A stretch of DNA of 44,038 nucleotides from an uncultured Planctomycetaceae bacterium (GTDB taxonomy: Bacteria > Planctomycetota > Planctomycetia > Pirellulales > Pirellulaceae), in NCBI GenBank assembly GCA_937862885.1, contig CALMEE010000055.1:1-44038 (forward strand). The letters are read 5' to 3'. The position numbers and the translations under genes are program-made. Shown piece by piece: positions 9,335 to 17,531 of the stretch. How positions within the stretch are numbered: position 1 is the first letter of the stretch; each line of letters opens with the position of its first letter. Under the pieces are notes generated by a model that saw nothing but the letters and a program-made list of their open reading frames with translations, had not been told where the DNA came from and did not search any database.

Positions 9335-11704
9335 TCATCGGTAAAATAGCCGCAACCCGTGCCGGATTGTGCGGCCGCAAAAACCAATGTAATCGTCACA
9401 CGCCTGTTGCCAATGTTGCCCACATGGATCTTCGCAAACCGGTTGTGCAGGCATCTCAATTGTGCGCGTTACCAAGCGACAGACCTGAACTGGAACACTA
9501 ACTTGTTCTTGGTACGGAACACACACAGTATACGTGTGAAGGCGCTGTTCCAAAACCGGTCGGCATACGCTTCGATAAACGGTTCGACTCTGTATTTGTG
9601 GTACATGAACGTAATATGTTTGTGTTCTCGTTTCCGGAACCTGCCGATAGCGGGTAACGTTGACCATTCGCGACCGAATAACCGGTACTGTCACCTGAAA
9701 AGTTTGCACATGCGTCTGCGGAATTTGCCGGTATTGCGTCTGGTAGGTGGTCTGTGTCCGCAACTCAGGCACGCTCACCGTATACGTTTGCATCTGAGTC
9801 TGTGGAACTTGGCGATACCGAGTTTGATAAATGGTTCGAGTATGAACTTCAGGTACTTTTACCATGTAGGTTTGAGTCTGAGCCTGCGGTACTTGGCGGT
9901 ATTGAGTCGCGTAAGTCGTTCGCGTCACGACCTGGGGCACCTGGACGGTGTAGTTCTCGTTTTCCTGATATGGCTCGTTTTCATAGTAAGTTTGATAAGC
10001 CGTGCGAATATTTTGGCGCGGCACATTCACATAATAGGTTTCGCTGCGCACTTGGGGTACTTGGACGTAATATGTCTGGTACGCAGTACGGTACTCCACT
10101 TTGGGAACCTGGACGCTGTAAGGAACTTGGTTGACGCGAACTTCATTGCGATATCGAGTTACGGGTACCTGGCGAACGTGGTTTTCGAGCCGGGTTCGAT
10201 GTACTGGAATCTCGCGAGTCCGCGGTTCGTTACGGTATTTCGTGATGCTATATGATCGAATGCGGGCTTCAGCTTGCATATCTGTCACCGTTTCGACGAC
10301 TTCGCGCTGTTCATCGACACAGCGCGTCACTGGGATCATGCGTGTTTGCTGTGTCGGCCGCATCAGAGTGACTTGGTAGCTGTAGGGGACTTCTTCGGTT
10401 ACCATACGATAACACGTTACTGGAATCTGTTCAGTGACAATATTTGGACACCATACCCGTCGGCAAATTGTGGAATCGATGGCCCCGCAATGCCCAAATC
10501 CACAATCATTTTGGCAATTTGGTTGGCATACTTGCTTCACTTCCGTCGTCCAATATCCAAGATCACGACATCTCGTGATCATTTTGGTCACAGGCACTTG
10601 TCGACATACGGTCCGTGTAGCGGTCCTTGTCACAACCTCTGGCACCATGACGGTATACGTTTGAGGGATCTGTTCAACAATCGGCACCCGGACGGTGTAC
10701 CGACGCACGACCTGACGCTGGACAGGGACGTAAACCGTGTATTGCTGTTGTACCTCCTCCTGATAAGGTACAGACACCTGGTAGGTTTGCACGATATTTT
10801 CAACATAGGGAACGGAGACCGTATACGACTGCGAAACCATTTCTTCATACGGAACCTGCACCGTGTATGTTTCCTCGCGAGTTCGAGATTCAGAGGTGTA
10901 CGTCGTATAGGGCACTGAAATTTCGCGTTGACGCGCTCCCGTTGTGTAATAGTGGACTTGCCGCGTTTGCGGTTCGGGTACATAGACGGTATACGGAATC
11001 TGAATCTCGCGTTGACGGGGAACAACTCGATGTTTGGTCACAGTTCGCGTTCGCACTTCCGGCACATACACTGTGTAGTTCTGTTGGACTGGAACTTGAT
11101 ACGCCTCGGTTCGATACGTCGTCACCTCGCGCGTACGCGGCTCTTGCCGATAAATGGTATAGTTTTGTTGCAGTGGTTCTTGGTACGCTTCAGTCCGATA
11201 CGTCGTCACCTCACGCGTACGCACTTGGGGGACGTTAACATAGTAATTTTGTTGGATGGGAACCTGGTAAGCTTCAGTTCGATAAGTGGTGACTTCGCGC
11301 GTGCGTGGTTCTTGAATGTAATCCGTATAATTTTGGGCCACTTGTTCGACATACGGTTCCGTTCGATAGACCGTGTAATCGCGTGTGCGTGGCTCCTGCG
11401 TATAGACAGTGTAGTTTTGAATTTCGGGAATTTGTTCGTATTCGTAACGAGTTACGGTATAGGGCTGCTGCCGAATTTCTTGTCGATATCGGGTTCGGAA
11501 TTCCGTTCGATAGCTGGTTTCCCATACAGGAACATATATTGTGCAAAATCGCGAGTGAGCGTAGGAATCAGTTGCCGTGTTTTGAGGATACAATTGGCCG
11601 CTGAAATTGAGTTCGGGAAGACCTTCTTGCGAACACAAAGTGCCAACCCAAACTCCCAACGACAACAAATAAATCGTTACGCAGGTGAAGTGATTTTGGA
11701 TCAT
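9335..11704 (-). CDS. Secreted planctomycete YTV-repeat protein
   Basis: A 789-residue protein with an N-terminal signal peptide (about 1-25), then almost entirely repeats dominated by Tyr, Thr, Val, Arg, Gln and Pro, with recurring YTVYVP and RTREVTTYR units. This is the signature of the planctomycete extracellular YTV domain. Two repeat blocks with a 28-residue period are visible (106-273 and roughly 590-720). They flank a Cys-rich centre (near residues 395-440) and a second Cys-rich stretch at the C-terminus. AAGGAG lies nine bases before the ATG, one of the few strong ribosome-binding sites here. The strongly alternating sequence suggests a beta-rich fibrous or wall-associated protein. 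Function is unknown. It stands alone, with 333 bases before TsaE, and all long frames opposite it are shadows of the repeats. Confidence 0.9.
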   Translation of the reverse strand: MIQNHFTCVTIYLLSLGVWVGTLCSQEGLPELNFSGQLYPQNTATDSYAHSRFCTIYVPVWETSYRTEFRTRYRQEIRQQPYTVTRYEYEQIPEIQNYTVYTQEPRTRDYTVYRTEPYVEQVAQNYTDYIQEPRTREVTTYRTEAYQVPIQQNYYVNVPQVRTREVTTYRTEAYQEPLQQNYTIYRQEPRTREVTTYRTEAYQVPVQQNYTVYVPEVRTRTVTKHRVVPRQREIQIPYTVYVPEPQTRQVHYYTTGARQREISVPYTTYTSESRTREETYTVQVPYEEMVSQSYTVSVPYVENIVQTYQVSVPYQEEVQQQYTVYVPVQRQVVRRYTVRVPIVEQIPQTYTVMVPEVVTRTATRTVCRQVPVTKMITRCRDLGYWTTEVKQVCQPNCQNDCGFGHCGAIDSTICRRVWCPNIVTEQIPVTCYRMVTEEVPYSYQVTLMRPTQQTRMIPVTRCVDEQREVVETVTDMQAEARIRSYSITKYRNEPRTREIPVHRTRLENHVRQVPVTRYRNEVRVNQVPYSVQVPKVEYRTAYQTYYVQVPQVRSETYYVNVPRQNIRTAYQTYYENEPYQENENYTVQVPQVVTRTTYATQYRQVPQAQTQTYMVKVPEVHTRTIYQTRYRQVPQTQMQTYTVSVPELRTQTTYQTQYRQIPQTHVQTFQVTVPVIRSRMVNVTRYRQVPETRTQTYYVHVPQIQSRTVYRSVCRPVLEQRLHTYTVCVPYQEQVSVPVQVCRLVTRTIEMPAQPVCEDPCGQHWQQACDDYIGFCGRTIRHGLRLFYR
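10970..11389 (-). repeat. 84-bp tandem repeats inside the YTV gene
   Basis: Five consecutive 84-bp (28-codon) units encode residues 106-245 of the YTV protein. Each begins with RTR and carries a YRTExY-type core followed by QNYTVY-type strands. Units starting at residues 134, 162 and 190 are nearly identical in protein sequence. Such tandem copies can expand or contract by recombination. A second 28-residue series lies in the C-terminal half but is more diverged. Confidence 0.8.
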
Positions 11705-12037
11705 AATGTCGACTCCTTCGATGTAAATCTTGATTGGTGAGAATATGCTCCGTCTCCCAACATTCGAGTCAACCTAGCGAAGCGACAAATTCTGCTGGAA
11801 ACGATTCAAGGCGGCATACCAAATATGCGCACGCCAATTGTGGATTGGCGAATGAACTTGGAAGACTGACTTCCGCCGTTTATATTAATTCAAATTTTGG
11901 CGGTTTCAACTTGGATTCTCAGTCAATTTCTGCGGAGCGACCGCTGCCAATTGAGAGTATTTCATATGCTAGATGCAAAATATCCTCGAACAACGAATTC
12001 TCTAACTTGTACGTTCAACGGCCCGGCTATGGTCGGC
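11705..12037. other. Intergenic gap without a recognised feature
   Basis: These 333 bases separate the start of the YTV gene from the end of tsaE. An open frame on the plus strand crosses into tsaE but has no family resemblance and no ribosome-binding site. Apart from the AAGGAG site for the YTV gene I see no convincing promoter, terminator or RNA. Confidence 0.5.
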
Positions 12038-12517
12038 TTAATTTCCAGCGTTCAATAGTTCATGAACGTTTTCAAACCGCGTGTCATCAGGAACGTAAAG
12101 CGTGAATTTTCGTTGAGTGTCGCCTGTTATCGTGATCTCGATGTTCATGTCACAGTTGTCATTGACAATTGAGAACCGATCTGCCCATTCAATTATCGTT
12201 ATGCCGTCACCGTAAATCCATTGTTCTATGCCCAGTTCATGCAACTCGTCTTCATCAGACACGCGATACAGGTCGACATGATAGATGGACCAGTCAACCC
12301 CCGTAAACTCATGGCAAATCGTGAACGTGGGGCTCGAAATCGAATTTCGATCAACGCCTAATGCGGCAATAATCCCCTTCGCCAAGAATGTCTTGCCCGC
12401 ACCCAACGTTCCGTTCAAAGCAATCGTCACGGGACCGGAGATCAACTTTGCAAGCTTCAGGCCGAATCGGGACGTCGCGGCATGGTCCTCGGCTACAAAT
12501 TCGTTTCTGTGCATCAA
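12038..12517 (-). CDS. tsaE: tRNA threonylcarbamoyladenosine biosynthesis ATPase TsaE
   Basis: A 159-residue P-loop ATPase. TsaE works with TsaB and TsaD to place the threonylcarbamoyl group on A37 of ANN-decoding tRNAs, in the cytoplasm. Visible motifs are Walker A (GTLGAGKTFLAKG, about 37-49), the PTFTICHEF segment after it, the DLYR motif (HVDLYRVSDEDELHELG) and IIEWADRF, all characteristic of the family and in the usual order. Length is typical. It appears monocistronic: the next gene upstream on the same strand is about 300 bases away. Nothing unusual was seen. Confidence 0.95.
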   Translation of the reverse strand: MMHRNEFVAEDHAATSRFGLKLAKLISGPVTIALNGTLGAGKTFLAKGIIAALGVDRNSISSPTFTICHEFTGVDWSIYHVDLYRVSDEDELHELGIEQWIYGDGITIIEWADRFSIVNDNCDMNIEITITGDTQRKFTLYVPDDTRFENVHELLNAGN

Positions 12518-12814
12518 TTCAATATGTCGTCTTGTTGTACTAAAACAGTCGGGTTACTGAAGCGAATAATTCAAGTTTCCTAAATTTCATCCGCGGTTAA
12601 CCGATAGATCAACCCATAGATTAACCAGCACTTGGTAATCGTTTGACACGCAATGCCAACGGTAAATTTCTAACTGTCCCTCGCCGCAAGTTCCGAAACG
12701 CATCATTCGCCTCACTGCGACGCATGGCAGAGGTCCTCTTGCTCCGAGTTCAGCTGATCACCGCATCAACGTACCTAACATCGAATGTGGTCAGCTCATT
12801 CCAAACGCATCACG

Positions 12815-13792
12815 CTATTGGATACCGAAAGCCTCGTCCATCTCATGCGAGATCTTGGTCAATTCAAGCAAGTCGCCACCTCCAACCTCGGCCGCCGCCC
12901 AACCATAAAAATTGATTTCTAGCAGTGCCCGACGTACGTCAGCGTAATCGATGTCGCCTTGTGAAATTCTGGTGAACTTATTTTCAGCGCGCGAAAAACC
13001 TTTGATGTCGAGTTTGTAAACGCGCCTTCCTAATTGACGGATCCAATCCCCCATGCTTCCATACTTCCAATGATTACCAATATCAAATTGCATTCCCACC
13101 CAGGGAGAGTTTAGCTCGTCGACGAACCGCACATATTTCTCAGCAGTTTGATGGTGGTCTCCAGCATGCTCATACATGAAATGATTCCAGACATTTTCAA
13201 TCACGATCTGTACGCCCAGACGTGCCGCCAGCGGCAACGAAAGCCGAATATTTTCCAGGGCACGTTGCCAGATCTCTTCTTCGCTGCCATCTTGACCATG
13301 TCCGGCGACCAAAAGCACCGAATGACCGCCGACGTCTCGTGTATATTGCAAAGCAGTATCCAGCGACTCGCGCGCCTGATTGCGGACTTCTGGTTTCGGA
13401 TCGGTATGACGAATGCTCCAATGCGTGGAGTTAACCGTTCCATCCACCGGCAATCCCGATTCGGCAATGGCTTCCAAAGTTTGCTGCACAGAATAAGGGC
13501 CCGGAGCGTCCATTTCGATCCCTTCGAACCCAGCATCTTTCGCTGCCTTAAACTTATCAACCAATGACCCCTCCACGTGGACCATACCAATTTTAAGCGT
13601 TTTAAACACTCGACCGCTCAGCTGAACATCTTCTCGGCCACTGACGCCGACACGATTCATGGTCGATAGTCGTCCAACAGAATTGGATTCCGACGATCTG
13701 CTGTTGCTTGCGCGACTGTCGCCAACTAGTGCTCCACACATGGCAACCGAAGATGCACCCAAAAAATTTCGACGGTTTAGATCATTAATCAT
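12815..13792 (-). CDS. Tat-exported sugar phosphate isomerase/epimerase (AP-endonuclease-2 TIM barrel)
   Basis: About 325 residues from the ATG at 13792. The N-terminus, MINDLNRRNFLGASSVAMC, is a classic twin-arginine signal (RRNFLGAS), so the enzyme is exported folded. This favours that start over the open extension to 13924. The rest fits the xylose-isomerase-like TIM barrel family (PF01261): KAAKDAGFEGIEMD, VIENVWNHF, GMQFDIGNHW and WAAAEVGGGD supply the acidic metal ligands (Glu, Asp, His, Glu) at the strand ends. Planctomycetes carry many Tat-exported members of this family, thought to act on sugars or inositol derivatives. Substrate cannot be told from sequence. It stands alone on its strand. 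Confidence 0.85.
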   Translation of the reverse strand: MINDLNRRNFLGASSVAMCGALVGDSRASNSRSSESNSVGRLSTMNRVGVSGREDVQLSGRVFKTLKIGMVHVEGSLVDKFKAAKDAGFEGIEMDAPGPYSVQQTLEAIAESGLPVDGTVNSTHWSIRHTDPKPEVRNQARESLDTALQYTRDVGGHSVLLVAGHGQDGSEEEIWQRALENIRLSLPLAARLGVQIVIENVWNHFMYEHAGDHHQTAEKYVRFVDELNSPWVGMQFDIGNHWKYGSMGDWIRQLGRRVYKLDIKGFSRAENKFTRISQGDIDYADVRRALLEINFYGWAAAEVGGGDLLELTKISHEMDEAFGIQ

Positions 13793-14008
13793 CGATTCAC
13801 TCTTTCGCTCAAATAAAAAGCTGCTGGGATCGTCTTGCTTTTTCGCTGTTTTGCCAACAACGGTTAACTCGTTTCCAATTGGCAAATTCACCGCTGCCTT
13901 GCACAACGACCCATCACAATTCAACTCTGTCAGTTTAAACTAAATTCCAAGCACAACAACTCACCTGAAGAAGCTTGCGATGCGACCACATTTCAAAATC
14001 AACCATTA

Positions 14009-15622
14009 TTATATGGTTTCCGTGGCATTGGTTGGAGTCGCTGGACGCATTCTCGTGCAGGCAACTGCAATTACGGGGAACAATGCACTCATCACCACAA
14101 CAACCCGTGCAATCAGTGCCAAGTTTAAACTGAATCCAACCGCATCGTAAAACAAAGGCTCCATCGGCAACCAAATTAATGTCGCACCCACCCACGCAAT
14201 TTGTGATTTGATGTTCATACTCAGCGGCAGTACAGCAGCGATTCCGGCGATCACGCAAGGAACCAAGAATAAATAAGACGCTCCAGCCACAAATAAAGTC
14301 GTAAGCCACAAGAGTACCAACCAACCTAACCAAACGGATGCAAAAGTTGCTTCCGCTGCGCCGCGAAATAACACGCAGCCACAACCAATGGAGACCAACA
14401 ATCCAACTAGCCAAAAGGTCAACAAAATTGGTACCGGGCGAAAAGGCCATGGGCTATCGAGAAACCCATCACGTCCCAGTCCCAAGTTGACGGCAAACTG
14501 GATGGCAGCCATGAATACAACTACACCCAGAGTGAAACTTGCCGCAAACAATCCTTGCCTTAGCCCGATGCGGTTGGCACGAAGATTCACGATGACAAAC
14601 CATGCCAGCAGCGCCGTCGGAACTATTGCCAAAGGTATGCGCCAACTTTCTCGCCAATAGAAAACTCGGAAGGCCAACAAATCGAAATAAATGGCCCTGC
14701 CATCGCTGATCATCAAGGTTTCCGAATCCGCCAGGAGTTTTAATAGTTCGAGCGCGTGCTCGCCATGATGTTGCATGCTGCCGCGATCCACGGTTTCAAA
14801 ATTGTCGTCGGGCGTATGATAATTTTTAACGTCGCCTATAAACGCAAAATTGAATCCCTCCATTTGAGTTTCCATAAACCGAGTGAAATCCGTATCGTTT
14901 GGCAATGTCTTGTAGATCTCGTAGAACAACGAACTCGTAAAGGGTTTTCGCGCGACTTTGGCAAATTGTTGAATTGTCCAATAACTTCTCGGTCCAGTTT
15001 CAAACAATAGACTCGGCCCTTTGGTGCCGCGTGCCTCTAAGTTAATGACAACATCGATTTCTTTAGCAAGCGGATGTTCGAGGACAAATTTTTCCGCGCC
15101 CAACAACCCAAGTTCTTCTCCATCCGTGATCAGAAAAACAAGATTGTTTTTCGGTGGATTTGCAGCAAAGAACCTTGCGATTTCCAAAGATACCGCCACG
15201 CCAACTCCGTCATCAGCCGCGCCAGGGCCGTTAAATGTGCTGTCGTAATGAGATGTCAAGGCGATCGTGGCGGACGAATTGCTTCCTGGAATTCGAGCAA
15301 TTAAATTAACTAACGGAAAGATTTCTCCCGTGCGACGTCGCATGTTGGAAGTGGCATGTTGCTCAACTGGAATGTCTAACTCGGCAAAAAAATCGAGTAT
15401 TCGTTGCCGAACGATTTCATTTTGATCCGTCCCGGATGGATGCGGGATTCCATCACCCACCAACAACTCCAAAATCGGTTCGGCTCGCTCAGCCGAAAAC
15501 GTGTCAGTGTCGACGCTCGACGGCAAAGGCTTTAGCGGGGCATAGCGGTAGATGCCAAATAGTGCGATTGTTGCAGCCACAAAAACGGCAAGTCCAAGCT
15601 GACCAATCCCAAGCAATCTCAT
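14009..15622 (-). CDS. M28-family zinc aminopeptidase with multi-pass C-terminal membrane domain
   Basis: A 537-residue protein with an N-terminal signal-anchor helix (about 8-28), an M28 peptidase domain (about 40-300) and a C-terminal half of several hydrophobic helices (about 320-525). Zinc-site motifs are visible: SHYDST near 124 (His/Asp), GAADDGVGV, DGEELGLLGAEKF near 169 (Glu) and NLEARGTKGPSLLFE. The peptidase domain should face the periplasm. The layout recalls the ER metallopeptidase-1 type of M28 proteins, in which a peptidase domain is joined to a polytopic membrane part. The gene is followed on the same strand by the isomerase after a gap of over 200 bases and preceded by pepA after 76 bases, so it may be co-transcribed with pepA. 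Substrate unknown. Confidence 0.87.
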   Translation of the reverse strand: MRLLGIGQLGLAVFVAATIALFGIYRYAPLKPLPSSVDTDTFSAERAEPILELLVGDGIPHPSGTDQNEIVRQRILDFFAELDIPVEQHATSNMRRRTGEIFPLVNLIARIPGSNSSATIALTSHYDSTFNGPGAADDGVGVAVSLEIARFFAANPPKNNLVFLITDGEELGLLGAEKFVLEHPLAKEIDVVINLEARGTKGPSLLFETGPRSYWTIQQFAKVARKPFTSSLFYEIYKTLPNDTDFTRFMETQMEGFNFAFIGDVKNYHTPDDNFETVDRGSMQHHGEHALELLKLLADSETLMISDGRAIYFDLLAFRVFYWRESWRIPLAIVPTALLAWFVIVNLRANRIGLRQGLFAASFTLGVVVFMAAIQFAVNLGLGRDGFLDSPWPFRPVPILLTFWLVGLLVSIGCGCVLFRGAAEATFASVWLGWLVLLWLTTLFVAGASYLFLVPCVIAGIAAVLPLSMNIKSQIAWVGATLIWLPMEPLFYDAVGFSLNLALIARVVVVMSALFPVIAVACTRMRPATPTNATETI

Positions 15623-15698
15623 GTGTCTCTCAAAAAGCGGTTGCCCCGCTTTGCTTAGAATAAATGTGCATCTTTTTTCATTGGTTATGCATCATAAT

Positions 15699-17150
15699 TC
15701 AATTCGCCAAATTCTTGGCAACATGCACAAGCGTACGGACGAAACAACCACTGGCACCAGCATCCATCCAAGCCGAAGCTCGTTCAGCAAACGCCGGACC
15801 AGCGATGTCAAGATGAACCCACGGCGTCTCCCCCACAAATTCTTCCAAGAACTTAGCCGCCGTTATTGCACCTCCATATCTACCGTCTCCCACATTTTTT
15901 ATGTCGGCCACGTTGCTCTTGATGGCTTGGTTGAAATCGGAGAACATCGGCAATTGCCAGGCTTGTTCGCCCACGGCTTCCGCCGCTCGCAAGACTTGCT
16001 CACACCAGGCAGAGTTATTGCTCATCGCACCGGCAACATTGCGCCCCAGCGCAATCATGCAGGCCCCGGTCAACGTCGCTAGGTCAATGATCCTGTCCGG
16101 CTTATAGGAAAGGGCGACATCCAACACATCCGCCAGCACTACTCGTCCCTCAGCATCCGTGTTATGAACTTCAATCGTCTTACCACTGCGCGCCGTCAAG
16201 ACATCACCCAAACGGTAAGCACGTCCGCTGATCATGTTTTCAACCAAACCGACTAACCCGATGACATTGACGGGAAGCTTAAGTCGGGCGATCGCATGCA
16301 TTGCCCCTAAAACGGTCGCCGCTCCAGCCATGTCCATCTTCATGTCGAACATGTGCTCACTGGGTTTTATGGAAAGGCCACCGGAATCAAAGGTCACCCC
16401 TTTACCCACTAACGCCAGTGGGATTCTTTGATCACCGGAGGAAGCACCTTGATACTTCATGACCACGAGCCTAGGTTCTCGCTCGGACGCTTGTGCAACA
16501 GCCAGCAACGCGCCGCACTTTTCCCGTTCCAGCTTTTGTTTGTCCCAAACCTCCACTTCGACCCCCAACGCTGACAATTCAAGACAGCGGTCGGCAAAAG
16601 TTTCTGGGTAGATATAGTTGGCAGGCTCATTGACGAGCGTGCGCGTCAAGTTGGTCGCTTCAGCGATGATCATCGCTTGGTCCACTGTGGACTGATCGCC
16701 AGCGTGCCAGAAAATCGTCTCAAGCGGGAAGAGCGATTTGTTTTTGCGATACAAATCTTGTCCGACACATGCCAACATCGAACCAACCACCGCTTCAATC
16801 GAAAAAAGTTCGTCAAGGTAAAAGGCGACCGATTTTCGCGCTTTTCGAGCCAGTCGTTTGGACGCCGCACCGCTGGCGCGAAACGCACGCATCGCCGAAG
16901 TGGGCTCGCGTTTTCCCAATCCAACCGTAACCACCAGCTTCGCCTTGACACCGTTAATTCCATAAACCTCGGTAACCTCCGCAAAGTCTGTCGAGATCTC
17001 CTCGGCAGCGATAAGTTCAGTTAATCGACCTCCACTGGCACGGTCGACTGCCAGGGCAGCCGAGTTGAGGGGTTCATCTTTCCAAATCCCAATGACGACT
17101 GCTTGTACGTCAATCGACTCAACAGGGTCGCTAGTGAGGGCGACTTTCAT
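15699..17150 (-). CDS. pepA: Leucyl aminopeptidase PepA (M17)
   Basis: A 483-residue cytoplasmic dizinc aminopeptidase that releases N-terminal residues from peptides. The C-terminal catalytic domain is complete: GKGVTFDSGGLSIKP (Lys and Asp ligands), MKMDMAGAATVLGAM, and the family signature NTDAEGRVVLAD near residue 330 with the catalytic Arg. The N-terminal domain (1-160) is more diverged, as is usual for the family. Length is normal. The start at 17150 has AAGG about ten bases upstream. It may form a unit with a small ORF 34 bases upstream and with the M28 peptidase 76 bases downstream, which would group two peptidases. Confidence 0.95.
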   Translation of the reverse strand: MKVALTSDPVESIDVQAVVIGIWKDEPLNSAALAVDRASGGRLTELIAAEEISTDFAEVTEVYGINGVKAKLVVTVGLGKREPTSAMRAFRASGAASKRLARKARKSVAFYLDELFSIEAVVGSMLACVGQDLYRKNKSLFPLETIFWHAGDQSTVDQAMIIAEATNLTRTLVNEPANYIYPETFADRCLELSALGVEVEVWDKQKLEREKCGALLAVAQASEREPRLVVMKYQGASSGDQRIPLALVGKGVTFDSGGLSIKPSEHMFDMKMDMAGAATVLGAMHAIARLKLPVNVIGLVGLVENMISGRAYRLGDVLTARSGKTIEVHNTDAEGRVVLADVLDVALSYKPDRIIDLATLTGACMIALGRNVAGAMSNNSAWCEQVLRAAEAVGEQAWQLPMFSDFNQAIKSNVADIKNVGDGRYGGAITAAKFLEEFVGETPWVHLDIAGPAFAERASAWMDAGASGCFVRTLVHVAKNLAN

Positions 17151-17184
17151 TTGTTAACCTTAATAATCAAAAATAATCTTGTAG

Positions 17185-17397
17185 TCAAAAAACACGTTGA
17201 ACTGAGCGTGACACGATGGAAAATATTTCGGGTGTCAGACGGCCAATTTTCACTCGATCTGCGACGCGGTCGTAAACATCGATTGCCGATATGATCCTCG
17301 GATTTGCCGCGCGAGCATCCGCGATGTTGATTCCATTGGGCATGCCTTTTATTTGGCCAGCAGGCAATTGCGACTGTCGAGCAGTTGTCTGCCGCAA
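17185..17397 (-). CDS. Small hypothetical protein upstream of pepA
   Basis: A possible 70-residue protein ending 34 bases before pepA on the same strand. I do not recognise it. The composition is protein-like, with an acidic and basic helical C-terminal half (NPRIISAIDVYDRVADRVK, then IGRLTPEIFSIVSRSV). It has no signal peptide, no transmembrane helix and no cysteines. A second, longer frame (17147-17464) overlaps it and looks less like a protein. It fills most of the 381-base gap between pepA and the divergent ubiD-like gene. Only its composition and position support it. Confidence 0.35.
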   Translation of the reverse strand: MRQTTARQSQLPAGQIKGMPNGINIADARAANPRIISAIDVYDRVADRVKIGRLTPEIFSIVSRSVQRVF

Positions 17398-17531
17398 AAT
17401 ATTTCGCGATGAATTGGCTCTGCCGAACTATTTTCAGGACGCGGCATTTTACCTTAGCACGCAAAACAATTGAAGTCGTGGTTGCAAACGTCCCATTCTC
17501 GCAACCTCTCGATTAATTCAAACGGATAATT

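Noticed and set aside
10970..11389. Tandem 84-bp repeats considered as a CRISPR array
   Set aside because: The repeats are contiguous, without unique spacers, and encode a continuous protein.
9359..11604. Several long plus-strand frames opposite the YTV gene
   Set aside because: They mirror its codon repeats, differ between repeat units, and have no start context; the minus-strand protein has a signal peptide and strong ribosome-binding site.
11734..12105. 123-codon plus-strand frame upstream of tsaE
   Set aside because: It runs into the tsaE gene on the opposite strand and shows no protein family features.
13793..13924. N-terminal extension of the TIM-barrel isomerase
   Set aside because: A twin-arginine signal must be N-terminal; starting at 13792 places it correctly.
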